Shown here: positions 24,492 to 34,208 of the stretch, in pieces | How the letters are laid out: each line of letters begins with the position of its first letter | Numbering within the stretch: position 1 is the stretch's first letter | Translations under genes and position numbers: made by a program | Source: Collinsella sp. BA40 | GTDB lineage: Bacteria > Actinomycetota > Coriobacteriia > Coriobacteriales > Coriobacteriaceae | DNA: 64,000 nucleotides | Assembly: GCF_008014645.1 (NCBI RefSeq) | Contig: NZ_VOWY01000002.1 | Span: forward strand, 62,001 to 126,000 | Direction of reading: 5' to 3' | The notes under the pieces: generated by a model | What the model was told of the DNA's origin: nothing | Database searches by the model: none | The model's input: only the letters and a program-made list of their open reading frames with translations

Positions 24492-27400
24492 CGGGCTTCT
24501 TGGCCAACGCGTCATGCTTCTCCGTAAGGTCTTTCACCAACGCGTCGACCACGGCTTGCTGGTCGGCCGCCGGCGGGTTGGCCAGCAGGGCCTTGGCATC
24601 CTTCATAGCCTGAGCATACGGGACCCACGTTGCCTCGGTGTACTGATCGGCCACCAGTCCCTCGGCCTCGTACTGCTTGACCAAGGCATCCAGCGCGGCA
24701 ACGTTCGCGGCGGCAGGCGTGCGCTTGTCGTAGAAGCGAACCTCGGCGACGGACGCGTACGCGTTCTTCTTCTCGCCGCCGGCCTTGGTCGCCTCGATCT
24801 TCACGAAGCGCGTGGCCGTGGGTGCGAAGCTCATCTGCTGCCACGCCTGGCGGTTGGTGAGCACCTCGCCGTTGTTATCGAACGTGAAGGTGCCCAGCAG
24901 CGTGCCCTTGCCATCGCCGTCGAGCGACGACACGGTGTTTCCCACGTACACCTTCGCCTCGAAGATATCGCCGTTGGTGCCGCCGTCCTGGCGGGTCTTG
25001 AACGCGATATCCGTGAGCGTGTGCTCCTTACCCAGGTTGAAGATGAGGTAATCGGGCAGCTCGTCGCGGTCGTTGTAGTTGGAGTGCCAGTACGTATCCT
25101 CGTTGTAGTCGAGGGCGTTGCGGAACGGCGACTCGGACGCGGAGCTGCTCGCCTTGATGATGAAGACGCCGGAGCTCGTGTCCTTGTTGAAGTGGCTGTC
25201 GAAGTCGATCGGGATGAGCTTGAGCGCGGCGATGGCCTCGTCGATCTTCACCGCGTACTCGTGCACCTGTTCCTCGGTGATCTCGTTAGAGTCCAGGAGC
25301 GCCTGAGCCTGGGCCACCACGTCCTGCAGGCGCTTATACGAATCGGGCGTGTACACGCTCTTGTCGTAGGCGCCGGCACGCTCGATGGCCTCGTCCAGCT
25401 CGGCGGTATTGAGGCCCTCGCGCACGGTAAGCTCGTACGTCGCGCTCTTGGTCTCGTCCAGCGCGGACGTCACGGTGATGGTAGCCTTGCCCACCTTGTT
25501 CGCGCGGATGTAGTTGACCACCTCGTCGCCCACGCGTACGCGCGTCACGCTGGCGACTTCGGGCTTGGAGCTCTCGGCCGTGTAATACGGATAAGCGTTA
25601 TCGGCAGGGAGCACCGTAGCCTTGATGGTGTCCACATCGCCCACGTACAACGTCTTGGCGTTGTCGCCCAGCTCGACCGCGTCGACAGACGCAGCGACGG
25701 CAGGCGTCTTGAAGTTGATCTCGCGCAGGGTGAGCATGCGGTTCTTGGCATCCTCGCCCTCGTAGCCCTGTGCAGGCACGCCCTCGCAACTCAGCGGCTT
25801 GATGGACACCGACGCCACCTTCTTGCCCGCATCGGCACGGAAGGTGTAGACGTCCTGGCGCTTGGCGAACTCGCCGCCCTTGAACTCCTTCGTGGTGCCG
25901 TCCTCGTATGCGATCACGGCCTCGATGTTGGTGACCGTGCCGTTGCCGCCCAGGCGGTTGAACACCTCGACCACGCCGAGCTCGGTGGGCTGCTTGAGCG
26001 TGAACGTAAGCGTGGAGGGAAGCTTCACGTACTCGGGCAGCTTGCCGTTGATGTGATTGTTCACGATATCCCACTTGAACTCGAAGTCGTTCGAGTTCTC
26101 GTTGCCGTTGAACAGACCGCTCCAACCAAGGAACTGGATCATCTTGTTCACGTTGGTGCCGTCGTCCTCGGTGAGGACGTCGTTGGTGATCGTCATCTTC
26201 GAGAAGGCATCCATACCGAGCTCCTGCACCGCGGGAGCGGGCTTCTCGGGCAGCTCGACGTTACCGGTGTCGACATTCTCTACGGCGTCGCACGCGGGAC
26301 CGATGAGCCAGGAGGTCGAAGGCAGCGCCACTTCGCCGTCCTTCAGAGCCTTGAGCTTGAAGGACGCCACGGGCGCGGATCCCGCAAACAGCTTCTTGTC
26401 GCCCTTGTTGGCGTAGGCGATGTTCACCGACTGCTGGCCATCCGCGAAGTCTGTGGTAACCGCGGACAGGTCGACCATCTCGGCGAGCTGCTGGCCCTGT
26501 GCAAGGCTATCGCCAACGTAGCTGAACATCTTGCCATCGAAATGCACCAGGGAGCCCACCGCGTTCACGTTGGCTGCGTCGTTCGCGTACACGCTCACAT
26601 CGATGGTCTCGCCAGCCTTCACCTTGTTCTTGCTGGGGATCACCACGATACCGCCCGACACCTTGCCGTCCTTGGTGGTGCCGCCGTCGAGCTTGGACAT
26701 GGTGAAGGACATGTCGTAAACGTCGTACGCTTCGTTGAAGTTGAAGTCGGCGTTCTGGCCGGCCACGTGGGTCCACTGCTCGACGTAGGGCGCACGGTTC
26801 TCGCGACCCTTGAAGTTGCCCGTGAGCTGAGAGAAGTCGGCATCGGTCACGGCTCCGTCGCCCGCGATCGAACCCACCTCGAAGGCCTCGGTATCGTCTT
26901 CCTTGCTGATCACGATCTCGGAAGCCGAGAAGAAGTTGCCCACGGCCTTCAGCGGCGTCATGCGGATATAGCGCGCAGAGGTGTTGAGCTCAACTTCCTT
27001 GGCTTCGGCGTTCTGCGCCCAGTCGAGCTCCTGGCTCTTCCAATGCACGCCGTCCATGCTGGTCTCGATGCGCATCTTGGTGACGGTGCCGTTGCCGGCA
27101 TCGCTGCGCGGATGATATACGAGCGTGGTGAACTTGTATGCCTGGCCGTAGTCGAGCGTGAGCTGCTTACCCATATCGTTGCCGCCGGAATGGAAGCCGC
27201 CGTCGCCGGACTGGAACTGCTTATCGAACGCGAGGTCCACAACATGGTTGCCGTAGATGGTGCCGGTCCAGGTGGTGTTCTTGGCCACCGGCACGTTGCG
27301 CCACGGGTCCTCGAGCGTGGTCACGCTCAGCTCCTCGCTCCAGTTGGATACGCCGGAGGCGGCGCGCTGGCGAATCTTCACCTTATGCGTGCTGTGGTAC

Positions 27401-30400
27401 TCCTGGTCGGCCACGGTGAACTGCATGAGGTCGGATGCGGGCACGCTGTGCAGCATGCCGTCGATCATGAATTCGTAGCTCGTTGCACCCTCGACCTTGT
27501 CCCAGCTCAGCGTATAGCTCGTGGGGGTCAGCAGGTCCTGCGGCGCGCGCACCGTGGGCACCGCGAGCTTTGCATCCACCTCGTTCGACGAGAGCCTGCC
27601 GTCGTTCTTGAAGCCGGTGAGCACAAGCGTCTGATCGTTCGCCTGCACATCGGTCGTGGCGAACTTCACGTACAACTTGGGCGTGGTGATGATCTGAGTC
27701 TGGGAGAATCCCTCGGCCTTCACGGCCTCGGGAGCATCGGTCGAAGCGCCGTAGTTGAGGTTGGGCTGCGCGTTGTAGAAAACGACGCACTCGCCGGCTG
27801 CGGGCTGGGCGGCATCGAATTCGGCCTGGGTGCCGACCTTCTTCTCCTTCAGAGCGGCATCGCCGTTCTTCGCCACGATCTTCGACGGCTGCTCGGACAC
27901 GTTCACCACGAACGTGGTGGTGCGGTCCTTCTTGTAGCCCGCATAGGTGCCCGTCGACTTCTTCGCGGTGAACGTGGCCGTATCGCCCGCGACCTTGGAC
28001 GTAAAGGTGGCCGACACATGGTCGCCATAGGAGATCTTGCCCTGCTTGCCATACTCCTTGTCGGAAGTATCGGTCTTGTTCTCCACGTAGGTGCCGGTGT
28101 CCTCGAACAACGTGTAGCTGTTCTCGCCGGAAGTGGCGAAGAATTCAACGTTGCGCACGGTGCGATCGATCTTCTGGGGGCTGTTATTCGGCTCGTACAT
28201 GGGCACGATAGCGTTGGCCTTCACGAACACGGGAAGCTTCCATAGCGGCGCGGCGAAATTATCGAGCACCTGGCCGCCGCGATACTGGGCGCCGGTGAAG
28301 TAATCGATCCAGATGGTGTCCTCGTCGCCCGGCAGGTAGATGTTGTTGCGCACGTCGTCGCCCTCGCCCACCTTGCCGCCGGTGCCGTCGGTGTTCTGGT
28401 AGATAGGCGCGATGAGGAAATCCTCGCCCAGCGTGTACTCGTACTGCGTCGCGGTGCTGTTGGCGTAGGCCGAGTTATCGGACAGCAGGATGGCACGAAC
28501 GATGGGCAGGCCCGCGTCGCCATTGCCCGTGTCGATGTTGGCTGCGGAGGCAGCGGTGGTGTAGATGTAAGGTAGAAGCTGGGACTTCAGTTTGAGGTAC
28601 ATGCGGGAGATGCCGGTATAGGGGTCGCCGTGCGTCTGCGGGGCCTTGGCATACGTACCCCAGCCATCCATGTCGAGCATGAGCGGAGCGAAGGACTTCC
28701 ACTGGTAATCGCGCGTGGCGATGACGGGGTCGCCGCCCCAGATGCCGTCCATGTCGGAACCGATGTTGGGATTGCCGGAGAGCGACTGGCCGATGAACGT
28801 GGGCACATGAAAGCGGATGTACTCCCAGTTGCCGCCCACCTGGTCACCGGTCCAGATGCCGGCGAAGCGCTGGGAGCCGGCCCAACCATCGAGCGTGATG
28901 ATGTTGGGGCGGAACTTCGCCTGCTCCGTCACGATATCGTACGCGGTCTTGGTGCCGTTGAGGCCGAAGGAGTAACCGTAGCCAACCCATGCGACGTCGG
29001 TCTTCAACGTGGTCACGCCGCCCTTGGAAACCTCGGAGCTGAAGTCGCGCAGCGTGTGCCACTTCGTTGTCGCGTTGGAATCGGGAGTCAGGTTGGACTG
29101 CGTCCACAGGCCGGTGGCCACGCCCTTGCTCTTGGCGTAGTCGCTAAACTCCTTCAGGTTCTGCACGTTCGCCTCGACGGCCGCCAAGCGCTCGGGCGAG
29201 CTCTTGCCGTTTGCCAAAACGCCGCCGGTCATGTTGTAGCCGTTCTGGCCGTAACCGCAGCCGTAGCCGTCGTTGGGCAGGAAGTAGCCGAGCGGCATGT
29301 CGTTATCGATATACTCGTCCATCTTGGCGCGGGCCGAGAAGCGCTCGTCGGTCTTTACGCCCTGTGGGATCTTGCTCGTCTGAACGGTCGCCGGGGTACC
29401 GTTCAAGCTCTCCACGGTGGAACCGGCCTGCATCTCAACACCGGTGCCGCCCTTCTCCCACTTCGTGGTGCCGGCACTGGGATCGGTTGCCGGGTCGCTA
29501 CCCTTGACCTGCCACGCCTTATAGCCGGAACGCGCGGTCTCCGACCACATATCGCGATTGTACGCGTTGAGATGGCCGACGTAGAAGGCGTACTCGGGAA
29601 GCAGCACCGGATTGCCCGTCACCTTGAAGTACTGCTGCAGGATCTGCTGGGCGACGGGAGCGGTCGAGACCCCCTTCGAGGCATCGGCTACGAAATAATA
29701 GGCATCGAACTCGTTCTCGTCGTGCGCGGCAACCACATCGTTGGTCGTCTTGCCGAAGTCATACGTGCCATCGAAGAACGTGTTGCGCAGAACGCCGTAG
29801 CCCTTATCGGACCAATAGAACGGGTTGGGCGACGCCACGCCGCCGTCCGTCCAGCTTGACTCGTTGGCAATATGGATCGAGTTACCCGTATGGATAAAAC
29901 GACCGTTCTGGGTACCGCCTCCGAAGAAGTTCTCGCCCTCATGCTTAACGAGCGTCTGGGTGGTGTTCCCACGGTTGAGATCGAGCGCCGACTGCTCTTC
30001 CAGAACCACCTTGTCGCCAGATTTCACCGTCATCTTGGCGGTCTTGCGATCGAGTGAGATCGTGGTGCTACCCGAGGTGATAACGAAGGCGCCGTCCCGT
30101 TCGGTAACGGACGCCTTGGGATGGGTATATGCATCCGAAGCATCCGGCTGGGCCTGGATGCGGGCCACATGGGCGGAGCTGCGAGGCTGGGCATAAGCCG
30201 AGAACTGCCCGCTCGGATCGACGTTGTAGCGGAAGATGCCGTCATCGAGGAAGGTGATTCTACCCTTGACGTTACCCTCGAACGTCACGTCGACCACGTA
30301 GTCATCGGTCTTGTTCACGGCAACATCCTTCACGCCGGCGAGGGGCGTGGCGAAGGCCGGAGCCGCGATGGCAAGCGATAACGCCGTGGCGGCTACGACC

Positions 30401-30447
30401 GCGCTTCCTCTAACCCAACGACGCTTGAGGACTGGCTGCTTATACAT
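23689..30447 (-). CDS. Second giant secreted GH31 glycosidase, paralogue of the first, SLH-anchored
   Basis: The 2252-residue surface enzyme is a tandem paralogue. Counting from the chosen start: signal peptide to about 33 (AFA); GH31 region about 40-757 with D484 in LKTDVAWVG and D535 in WTGDQ; FN3 about 972-1048; discoidin-like about 1052-1185; dockerin-like about 1195-1258 (a better first calcium loop, GDGAVTDADFSQL, than its sister); cohesin-like about 1264-1387; one copy of the 170-residue repeat (about 1410-1580). A Big2-like Ig domain (about 1588-1677) and a second discoidin domain (about 1752-1907) are absent from the sister. FIVAR units and three SLH units end the chain. The start at 30447 is chosen because AAGGAG lies five to six bases before it; the ATG 15 bases earlier overlaps that site. 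Regulation is likely shared through the operator at 30506. Confidence 0.88.
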   Translation of the reverse strand: MYKQPVLKRRWVRGSAVVAATALSLAIAAPAFATPLAGVKDVAVNKTDDYVVDVTFEGNVKGRITFLDDGIFRYNVDPSGQFSAYAQPRSSAHVARIQAQPDASDAYTHPKASVTERDGAFVITSGSTTISLDRKTAKMTVKSGDKVVLEEQSALDLNRGNTTQTLVKHEGENFFGGGTQNGRFIHTGNSIHIANESSWTDGGVASPNPFYWSDKGYGVLRNTFFDGTYDFGKTTNDVVAAHDENEFDAYYFVADASKGVSTAPVAQQILQQYFKVTGNPVLLPEYAFYVGHLNAYNRDMWSETARSGYKAWQVKGSDPATDPSAGTTKWEKGGTGVEMQAGSTVESLNGTPATVQTSKIPQGVKTDERFSARAKMDEYIDNDMPLGYFLPNDGYGCGYGQNGYNMTGGVLANGKSSPERLAAVEANVQNLKEFSDYAKSKGVATGLWTQSNLTPDSNATTKWHTLRDFSSEVSKGGVTTLKTDVAWVGYGYSFGLNGTKTAYDIVTEQAKFRPNIITLDGWAGSQRFAGIWTGDQVGGNWEYIRFHVPTFIGQSLSGNPNIGSDMDGIWGGDPVIATRDYQWKSFAPLMLDMDGWGTYAKAPQTHGDPYTGISRMYLKLKSQLLPYIYTTAASAANIDTGNGDAGLPIVRAILLSDNSAYANSTATQYEYTLGEDFLIAPIYQNTDGTGGKVGEGDDVRNNIYLPGDEDTIWIDYFTGAQYRGGQVLDNFAAPLWKLPVFVKANAIVPMYEPNNSPQKIDRTVRNVEFFATSGENSYTLFEDTGTYVENKTDTSDKEYGKQGKISYGDHVSATFTSKVAGDTATFTAKKSTGTYAGYKKDRTTTFVVNVSEQPSKIVAKNGDAALKEKKVGTQAEFDAAQPAAGECVVFYNAQPNLNYGASTDAPEAVKAEGFSQTQIITTPKLYVKFATTDVQANDQTLVLTGFKNDGRLSSNEVDAKLAVPTVRAPQDLLTPTSYTLSWDKVEGATSYEFMIDGMLHSVPASDLMQFTVADQEYHSTHKVKIRQRAASGVSNWSEELSVTTLEDPWRNVPVAKNTTWTGTIYGNHVVDLAFDKQFQSGDGGFHSGGNDMGKQLTLDYGQAYKFTTLVYHPRSDAGNGTVTKMRIETSMDGVHWKSQELDWAQNAEAKEVELNTSARYIRMTPLKAVGNFFSASEIVISKEDDTEAFEVGSIAGDGAVTDADFSQLTGNFKGRENRAPYVEQWTHVAGQNADFNFNEAYDVYDMSFTMSKLDGGTTKDGKVSGGIVVIPSKNKVKAGETIDVSVYANDAANVNAVGSLVHFDGKMFSYVGDSLAQGQQLAEMVDLSAVTTDFADGQQSVNIAYANKGDKKLFAGSAPVASFKLKALKDGEVALPSTSWLIGPACDAVENVDTGNVELPEKPAPAVQELGMDAFSKMTITNDVLTEDDGTNVNKMIQFLGWSGLFNGNENSNDFEFKWDIVNNHINGKLPEYVKLPSTLTFTLKQPTELGVVEVFNRLGGNGTVTNIEAVIAYEDGTTKEFKGGEFAKRQDVYTFRADAGKKVASVSIKPLSCEGVPAQGYEGEDAKNRMLTLREINFKTPAVAASVDAVELGDNAKTLYVGDVDTIKATVLPADNAYPYYTAESSKPEVASVTRVRVGDEVVNYIRANKVGKATITVTSALDETKSATYELTVREGLNTAELDEAIERAGAYDKSVYTPDSYKRLQDVVAQAQALLDSNEITEEQVHEYAVKIDEAIAALKLIPIDFDSHFNKDTSSGVFIIKASSSASESPFRNALDYNEDTYWHSNYNDRDELPDYLIFNLGKEHTLTDIAFKTRQDGGTNGDIFEAKVYVGNTVSSLDGDGKGTLLGTFTFDNNGEVLTNRQAWQQMSFAPTATRFVKIEATKAGGEKKNAYASVAEVRFYDKRTPAAANVAALDALVKQYEAEGLVADQYTEATWVPYAQAMKDAKALLANPPAADQQAVVDALVKDLTEKHDALAKKPAPAPQVDKAALEAAVEEARALKAEDYKTMTWHPFAAALKSAEKVLADAKADQKAVDAAAKALADARAGLKPVEKVAFVDVDEDTSHRAEVEWLAANGVSKGWPTADGAFEFRPYATVKRADMAAFLYRLAGEPAFDAKDVAFADVDEKTPHRDAILWLASEGISTGYEGEGGRAEFRPYAEITRCDMAAFLYRMAGEPEFEAKDAFSDIARDTPHREAVLWLAASGVSTGWTAEDGTKTFRPYDQIVRCDMAAFLQRMAEKDLVDLK

Positions 30448-30505
30448 CCATACTCCTTCCATAGGATCATCCTGGCGAGCCCAGCATGCGACTCGCCCCC
30501 GACCA

Positions 30506-30528
30506 GCTGGTTACAACCAGCCAACCAG
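30506..30528. promoter_or_regulatory. DasR/NagR-like operator of the second GH31 gene
   Basis: GCTGGTTACAACCAGC at 30506-30521 has the form CTGGT-N4-ACCAG, with a further ACCAG three bases on at 30524-30528, exactly as before the sister gene. It is also flanked by ACCAG at 30502-30506. The palindrome begins 59 bases from the start codon, while its surroundings differ from the sister's. Confidence 0.72.
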
Positions 30529-30747
30529 GTACACCTGGATTCATCCTATCCCTCGCGCCAAGCTCCCTCCATCCCTGTTCGACCAGCGTATGCTTTACCG
30601 CAGCAAGCGGGCCACTGCGGAAACGGTGCGACACATCCTACGATAGAGGAAGCACCTCCGTGGCACGAAACCCAACAGTGCCTCATCACGGGGTTGCATC
30701 TGATATGCATTTCATTTTGAGTGGGCGATCAAATGCACCGGCGGCAC

Positions 30748-30788
30748 GCCCCTCTCGGAAAAGGGACAGGCACTTTTCCGAGAGGGGC
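30748..30788. repeat. REP-like hairpin, GTGCCTGTCCC family, copy 2 (inverted)
   Basis: A perfect 16-bp stem, GCCCCTCTCGGAAAAG at 30748-30763 and its complement at 30773-30788, encloses a 9-base loop. The GGGACAGGCAC core spans 30763-30773. Confidence 0.85.
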
Positions 30789-30790
30789 GG

Positions 30791-30816
30791 AGAAAAAAGA
30801 GGGGGCCGGCCCCCTC
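30791..30816 (-). terminator. Probable terminator of carAB
   Basis: The palindrome GAGGGGGCCGGCCCCCTC at 30799-30816 is followed on the minus strand by TTTTTTC. It stands about 100 bases after the carB stop, beyond two REP-like copies. Confidence 0.75.
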
Positions 30817-30823
30817 GCGTCGG

Positions 30824-30904
30824 GTGCTCGGAAAAGTGCCTGTCCCTAATCTGAGCGTCGGGGATATGTCCGTGCTCGGAAAAGTGCCTGTCCCTAATCT
30901 GAGC
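30824..30904. repeat. Two exact 33-bp REP-like copies, GTGCCTGTCCC family, copies 3 and 4
   Basis: Copies at 30824-30856 and 30872-30904 are identical, beginning GTGCTCGGAAAAGTGCCTGT and ending CTAATCTGAGC. Between them lies GTCGGGGATATGTCCGTG, which also occurs next to the 3' end of the second GH31 gene at 23655-23672. Confidence 0.88.
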
Positions 30905-30911
30905 ATGCCGG

Positions 30912-33900
30912 CTACGCCAGGTCCTGCAGGGCGATCGGGCTCATGCCGTCCGTCGCGTCCTCGCACGTGTGGGAGGCGCGCTCGGCCTCGAGGGCGGCCA
31001 CGAAGGCGTTGGCAGCCGAGAGCGCCGTCACGCAGGTCACGCCGCGGCGCACGGCTTCGGTGCGGAGCTTGTAGCCGTCGCCGCGCGAGCCCGGGCCATA
31101 GGGGATGTTGATCATGAAGGCGATCTCGTCGCGCGCCACCAGGTCGAGCACGTTGGGATGCTCGCCGTTGCGCGGGCCGCTCACCTTCTCCACCACCTCG
31201 CAGGGAACGTTGCCGCCGCGCAGGACGCGTGCCGTTCCCTCGGTGGAGCAGATCTGGAATCCCAGGTAGCGCAGGATGCGCGCGACCGAGAGGATATGGC
31301 GCTTGTCGCGGTCGCACACCGAGATGAACACGCTGCCGTCGGCCGGCGTGGGCAGCGCGTAGTCGATCGCCAGCTGCGTCTTCGCATACGCCTCGGGATA
31401 GCTGCGCGCGATGCCCATGACCTCGCCCGTCGACTTCATCTCGGGGCCCAGCACCACCTCGGCGCCCGGGAAGCGGCCCCACGGCATCACGGCCTCCTTC
31501 ATGCAGAACCAGTCGAGGGCGCGCTCGTCGCTGGGAAGCCCCAGATCTGCGATGCGCTCGCCCGCCATGATACGCGCCGCCATCTTGGCCAGTGGCACAC
31601 CCGTCGCCTTGGAGATGAACGGCACCGTGCGGCTTGCACGCGGGTTCGCCTCGATCACGTAGATGGTCTCGCCCTTGATGGCGTACTGCACGTTCACCAG
31701 GCCGCGCACGCCCAGCGCCCGGGCGATGCGGCGCGTGGTCTCGCGCAGCTTCACCTGGAGCGACTCGGAAAACGAGAACGGCGGGATGCACGTCGCGGAG
31801 TCGCCGGAGTGGATGCCGGCTTCCTCGATGTGCTCGAGAATGCCGCCGATGTACACGTCCTCGCCGTCGCACAGGGCGTCCACGTCGGACTCGATGGCCC
31901 CCTCGAGGAACCGGTCGAGATACACGGGGTAATCGGGCGAGATACGGGCGGCCTCGGCCATGTACTCGCGCAGGTGCTCGGCATCGTAGGCGATCATCAT
32001 GCCGCGACCGCCCAGCACGTAGCTGGGACGCACGAGCAGCGGATACCCGATGCGGGCGGCCACGGCTTCGGCCTCTTCGAACGAGGTGGCCATGCCCGCC
32101 GGCGGATACATGATGCCCAGGCGGTCGAGCACCGCGCTGAAGCGCTCGCGATCCTCGGCGAGGTCGATGGCGGTGGGCTGCGTGCCCGTGATGCGCACGC
32201 CGGAATCCTGCAGCATGCGCGCGAGCTTGAGCGGGGTCTGGCCGCCCAGGGTCACCACCACGCCGTCGGGACACTCCACGTCGATCACGTCCATGACGTC
32301 CTCATAGGTGAGCGGTTCGAAGTACAGGCGATCGCTCGTGTCGTAGTCGGTGGACACGGTCTCGGGGTTGCAGTTCACCATGATGGTCTCGAAGCCCTGC
32401 GCGGCCAGCGCGTAGCTCGCGTGCACGCAGCAGTAATCGAACTCGATACCCTGGCCGATGCGGTTGGGGCCCGCGCCCAAGATCATGGCCTTGGGCTTGG
32501 AGCACGGCGCCACCTCGTCCGGCGACACGGCGCGGCGCGCATCCTCGCCCGCTCGCATGAGGTTCTCGTAGGTCTTGTAGTGATACTGAGTCTCGCTCGA
32601 GAACTCGGCGGCGCACGTATCAACCGTCTTCATGCTGGGCAGCACGCCCAGGCCCTTGCGGTAGGCGCGCACGAACCGCTCGTCGCTACCCGTAAGGAGC
32701 GCGATCTCCGCGTCGCTGGCACCGTACTGCTTAAGCAGGCGCATCGCATCGGCGTCGATATCCTCCACGCGCAGGCCGCGCACGGCCTCGCGGACGGCCA
32801 TCATGTCGGCGATGCGCGCCAGGTACCACGGATCGATGCGCGTGAGCTCGTGCACGCGGTCCACGCCCCAGCCGCGACGCAGCGCCTCGGCCACCGCGAA
32901 GATACGGTGCTCCGTGGGCACGCCCACCTGCTGCTCGACCTCGGCGTCGGAAAGCTGCGACAGGTCGTCGCGACCCGTGCCCAACAGGCCCGCGTGTCCG
33001 TCTTCCAGCGAGCGCATGGCCTTGCCAAACGCCTCCTCGAACGTGCGGCCGATCGCCATGACCTCGCCCACCGCCTTCATACGGGTGGACAGGGTGGTAT
33101 CGGTTCCCTTGAACTTCTCGAAGGCGAAGCGCGGCACCTTCACCACGCAGTAGTCGATCGAGGGCTCGAAGCACGCCGGCGTGGCGCGGGTGATGTCGTT
33201 GGTGATCTCGTCCAGCGTATAGCCAACGGCCAAGCGCGCCGCGGCCTTGGCGATGGGGAAACCCGTCGCTTTGGATGCGAGCGCCGAGCTGCGGCTCACG
33301 CGGGGGTTCATCTCGATCACGATAAGACGCCCGGTCTGGGGATTCACGGCGAACTGCACGTTGGAGCCGCCGGTCTCTACGCCCACCTTCTCGAGAATCG
33401 CCAGCGATGCCACGCGCATGCGCTGGTACTCCAGATCGGACAGCGTCTGGGCCGGCGCCACGGTGATGGAGTCGCCGGTGTGCACGCCCATGGGATCGAG
33501 GTTCTCGATGGAGCACACGATGATGCCGTTGCCCGCATGGTCGCGCATGACCTCCATCTCGTACTCTTTCCAGCCGATGATGGATTCCTCAACCAGCACC
33601 TCGCCGGCGGGCGACAGCTCCAAACCCTGGCTCACGATCTCTACCAGTTCATCGGCCGTGTGCGCGATGCCGCCGCCCGCGCCGCCCAGGGTGAAGCTCG
33701 GGCGCAGCACGCACGGATACCCCACGCGCTCGGCGATGGCCAGCGCATCCTCCACCGAATAGGCGTAGCCGGAGCGCGCCACTTCCAAACCGAGCTCCGC
33801 CATGGCCTCGTTGAAGAGCTTGCGGTCCTCGCCGCGCTCGATGGCCGCCAAGTCGCAGCCGATCATCTCGACGCCGCAGCGATCGAGGACACCGGCCTTC

Positions 33901-34208
33901 GCCAGGTCGACGGCGGCATTCAGGCCGGTCTGGCCGCCCAGCGTGGGCAGCAGCGCATCGGGGCGCTCGCGCTCGATGATGCGCTCGATGAACTCGGGCG
34001 TGATGGGCTCCACGTACGTGCGGTCTGCCAGGTCGGGGTCGGTCATGATGGTGGCCGGGTTGGAGTTGACCAGCACGACCTCGTATCCGTCTTCCTTCAG
34101 GACCTTGCAGGCCTGGGCGCCCGAGTAGTCGAACTCGCACGCCTGGCCGATCACGATGGGGCCGGAGCCGATGACCAGGATCTTCTTGATGTCGGTACGC
34201 TTAGGCAT
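30912..34208 (-). CDS. carB: Carbamoyl-phosphate synthase large chain
   Basis: The 1098-residue cytoplasmic enzyme makes carbamoyl phosphate for pyrimidines and arginine from bicarbonate, ATP and ammonia supplied by CarA. The N-terminal half begins [30 protein letters not shown] and holds the ATP-grasp segments [13 protein letters not shown] and [26 protein letters not shown]. The second half repeats them as [33 protein letters not shown] and [23 protein letters not shown]. The allosteric MGS-type domain ends the chain (from about 950). The start at 34208 has AGGAGG eight bases upstream and overlaps the carA stop by eight bases. A longer start at 34241 would run further into carA and lacks family support. 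Confidence 0.96.
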   Translation of the reverse strand: MPKRTDIKKILVIGSGPIVIGQACEFDYSGAQACKVLKEDGYEVVLVNSNPATIMTDPDLADRTYVEPITPEFIERIIERERPDALLPTLGGQTGLNAAVDLAKAGVLDRCGVEMIGCDLAAIERGEDRKLFNEAMAELGLEVARSGYAYSVEDALAIAERVGYPCVLRPSFTLGGAGGGIAHTADELVEIVSQGLELSPAGEVLVEESIIGWKEYEMEVMRDHAGNGIIVCSIENLDPMGVHTGDSITVAPAQTLSDLEYQRMRVASLAILEKVGVETGGSNVQFAVNPQTGRLIVIEMNPRVSRSSALASKATGFPIAKAAARLAVGYTLDEITNDITRATPACFEPSIDYCVVKVPRFAFEKFKGTDTTLSTRMKAVGEVMAIGRTFEEAFGKAMRSLEDGHAGLLGTGRDDLSQLSDAEVEQQVGVPTEHRIFAVAEALRRGWGVDRVHELTRIDPWYLARIADMMAVREAVRGLRVEDIDADAMRLLKQYGASDAEIALLTGSDERFVRAYRKGLGVLPSMKTVDTCAAEFSSETQYHYKTYENLMRAGEDARRAVSPDEVAPCSKPKAMILGAGPNRIGQGIEFDYCCVHASYALAAQGFETIMVNCNPETVSTDYDTSDRLYFEPLTYEDVMDVIDVECPDGVVVTLGGQTPLKLARMLQDSGVRITGTQPTAIDLAEDRERFSAVLDRLGIMYPPAGMATSFEEAEAVAARIGYPLLVRPSYVLGGRGMMIAYDAEHLREYMAEAARISPDYPVYLDRFLEGAIESDVDALCDGEDVYIGGILEHIEEAGIHSGDSATCIPPFSFSESLQVKLRETTRRIARALGVRGLVNVQYAIKGETIYVIEANPRASRTVPFISKATGVPLAKMAARIMAGERIADLGLPSDERALDWFCMKEAVMPWGRFPGAEVVLGPEMKSTGEVMGIARSYPEAYAKTQLAIDYALPTPADGSVFISVCDRDKRHILSVARILRYLGFQICSTEGTARVLRGGNVPCEVVEKVSGPRNGEHPNVLDLVARDEIAFMINIPYGPGSRGDGYKLRTEAVRRGVTCVTALSAANAFVAALEAERASHTCEDATDGMSPIALQDLA

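Noticed and set aside
30712-32274. Second minus-strand frame of 520 codons inside carB
   Set aside because: It is out of frame with a full, well-conserved carB and shows an Arg/His/Gly-rich shadow composition.
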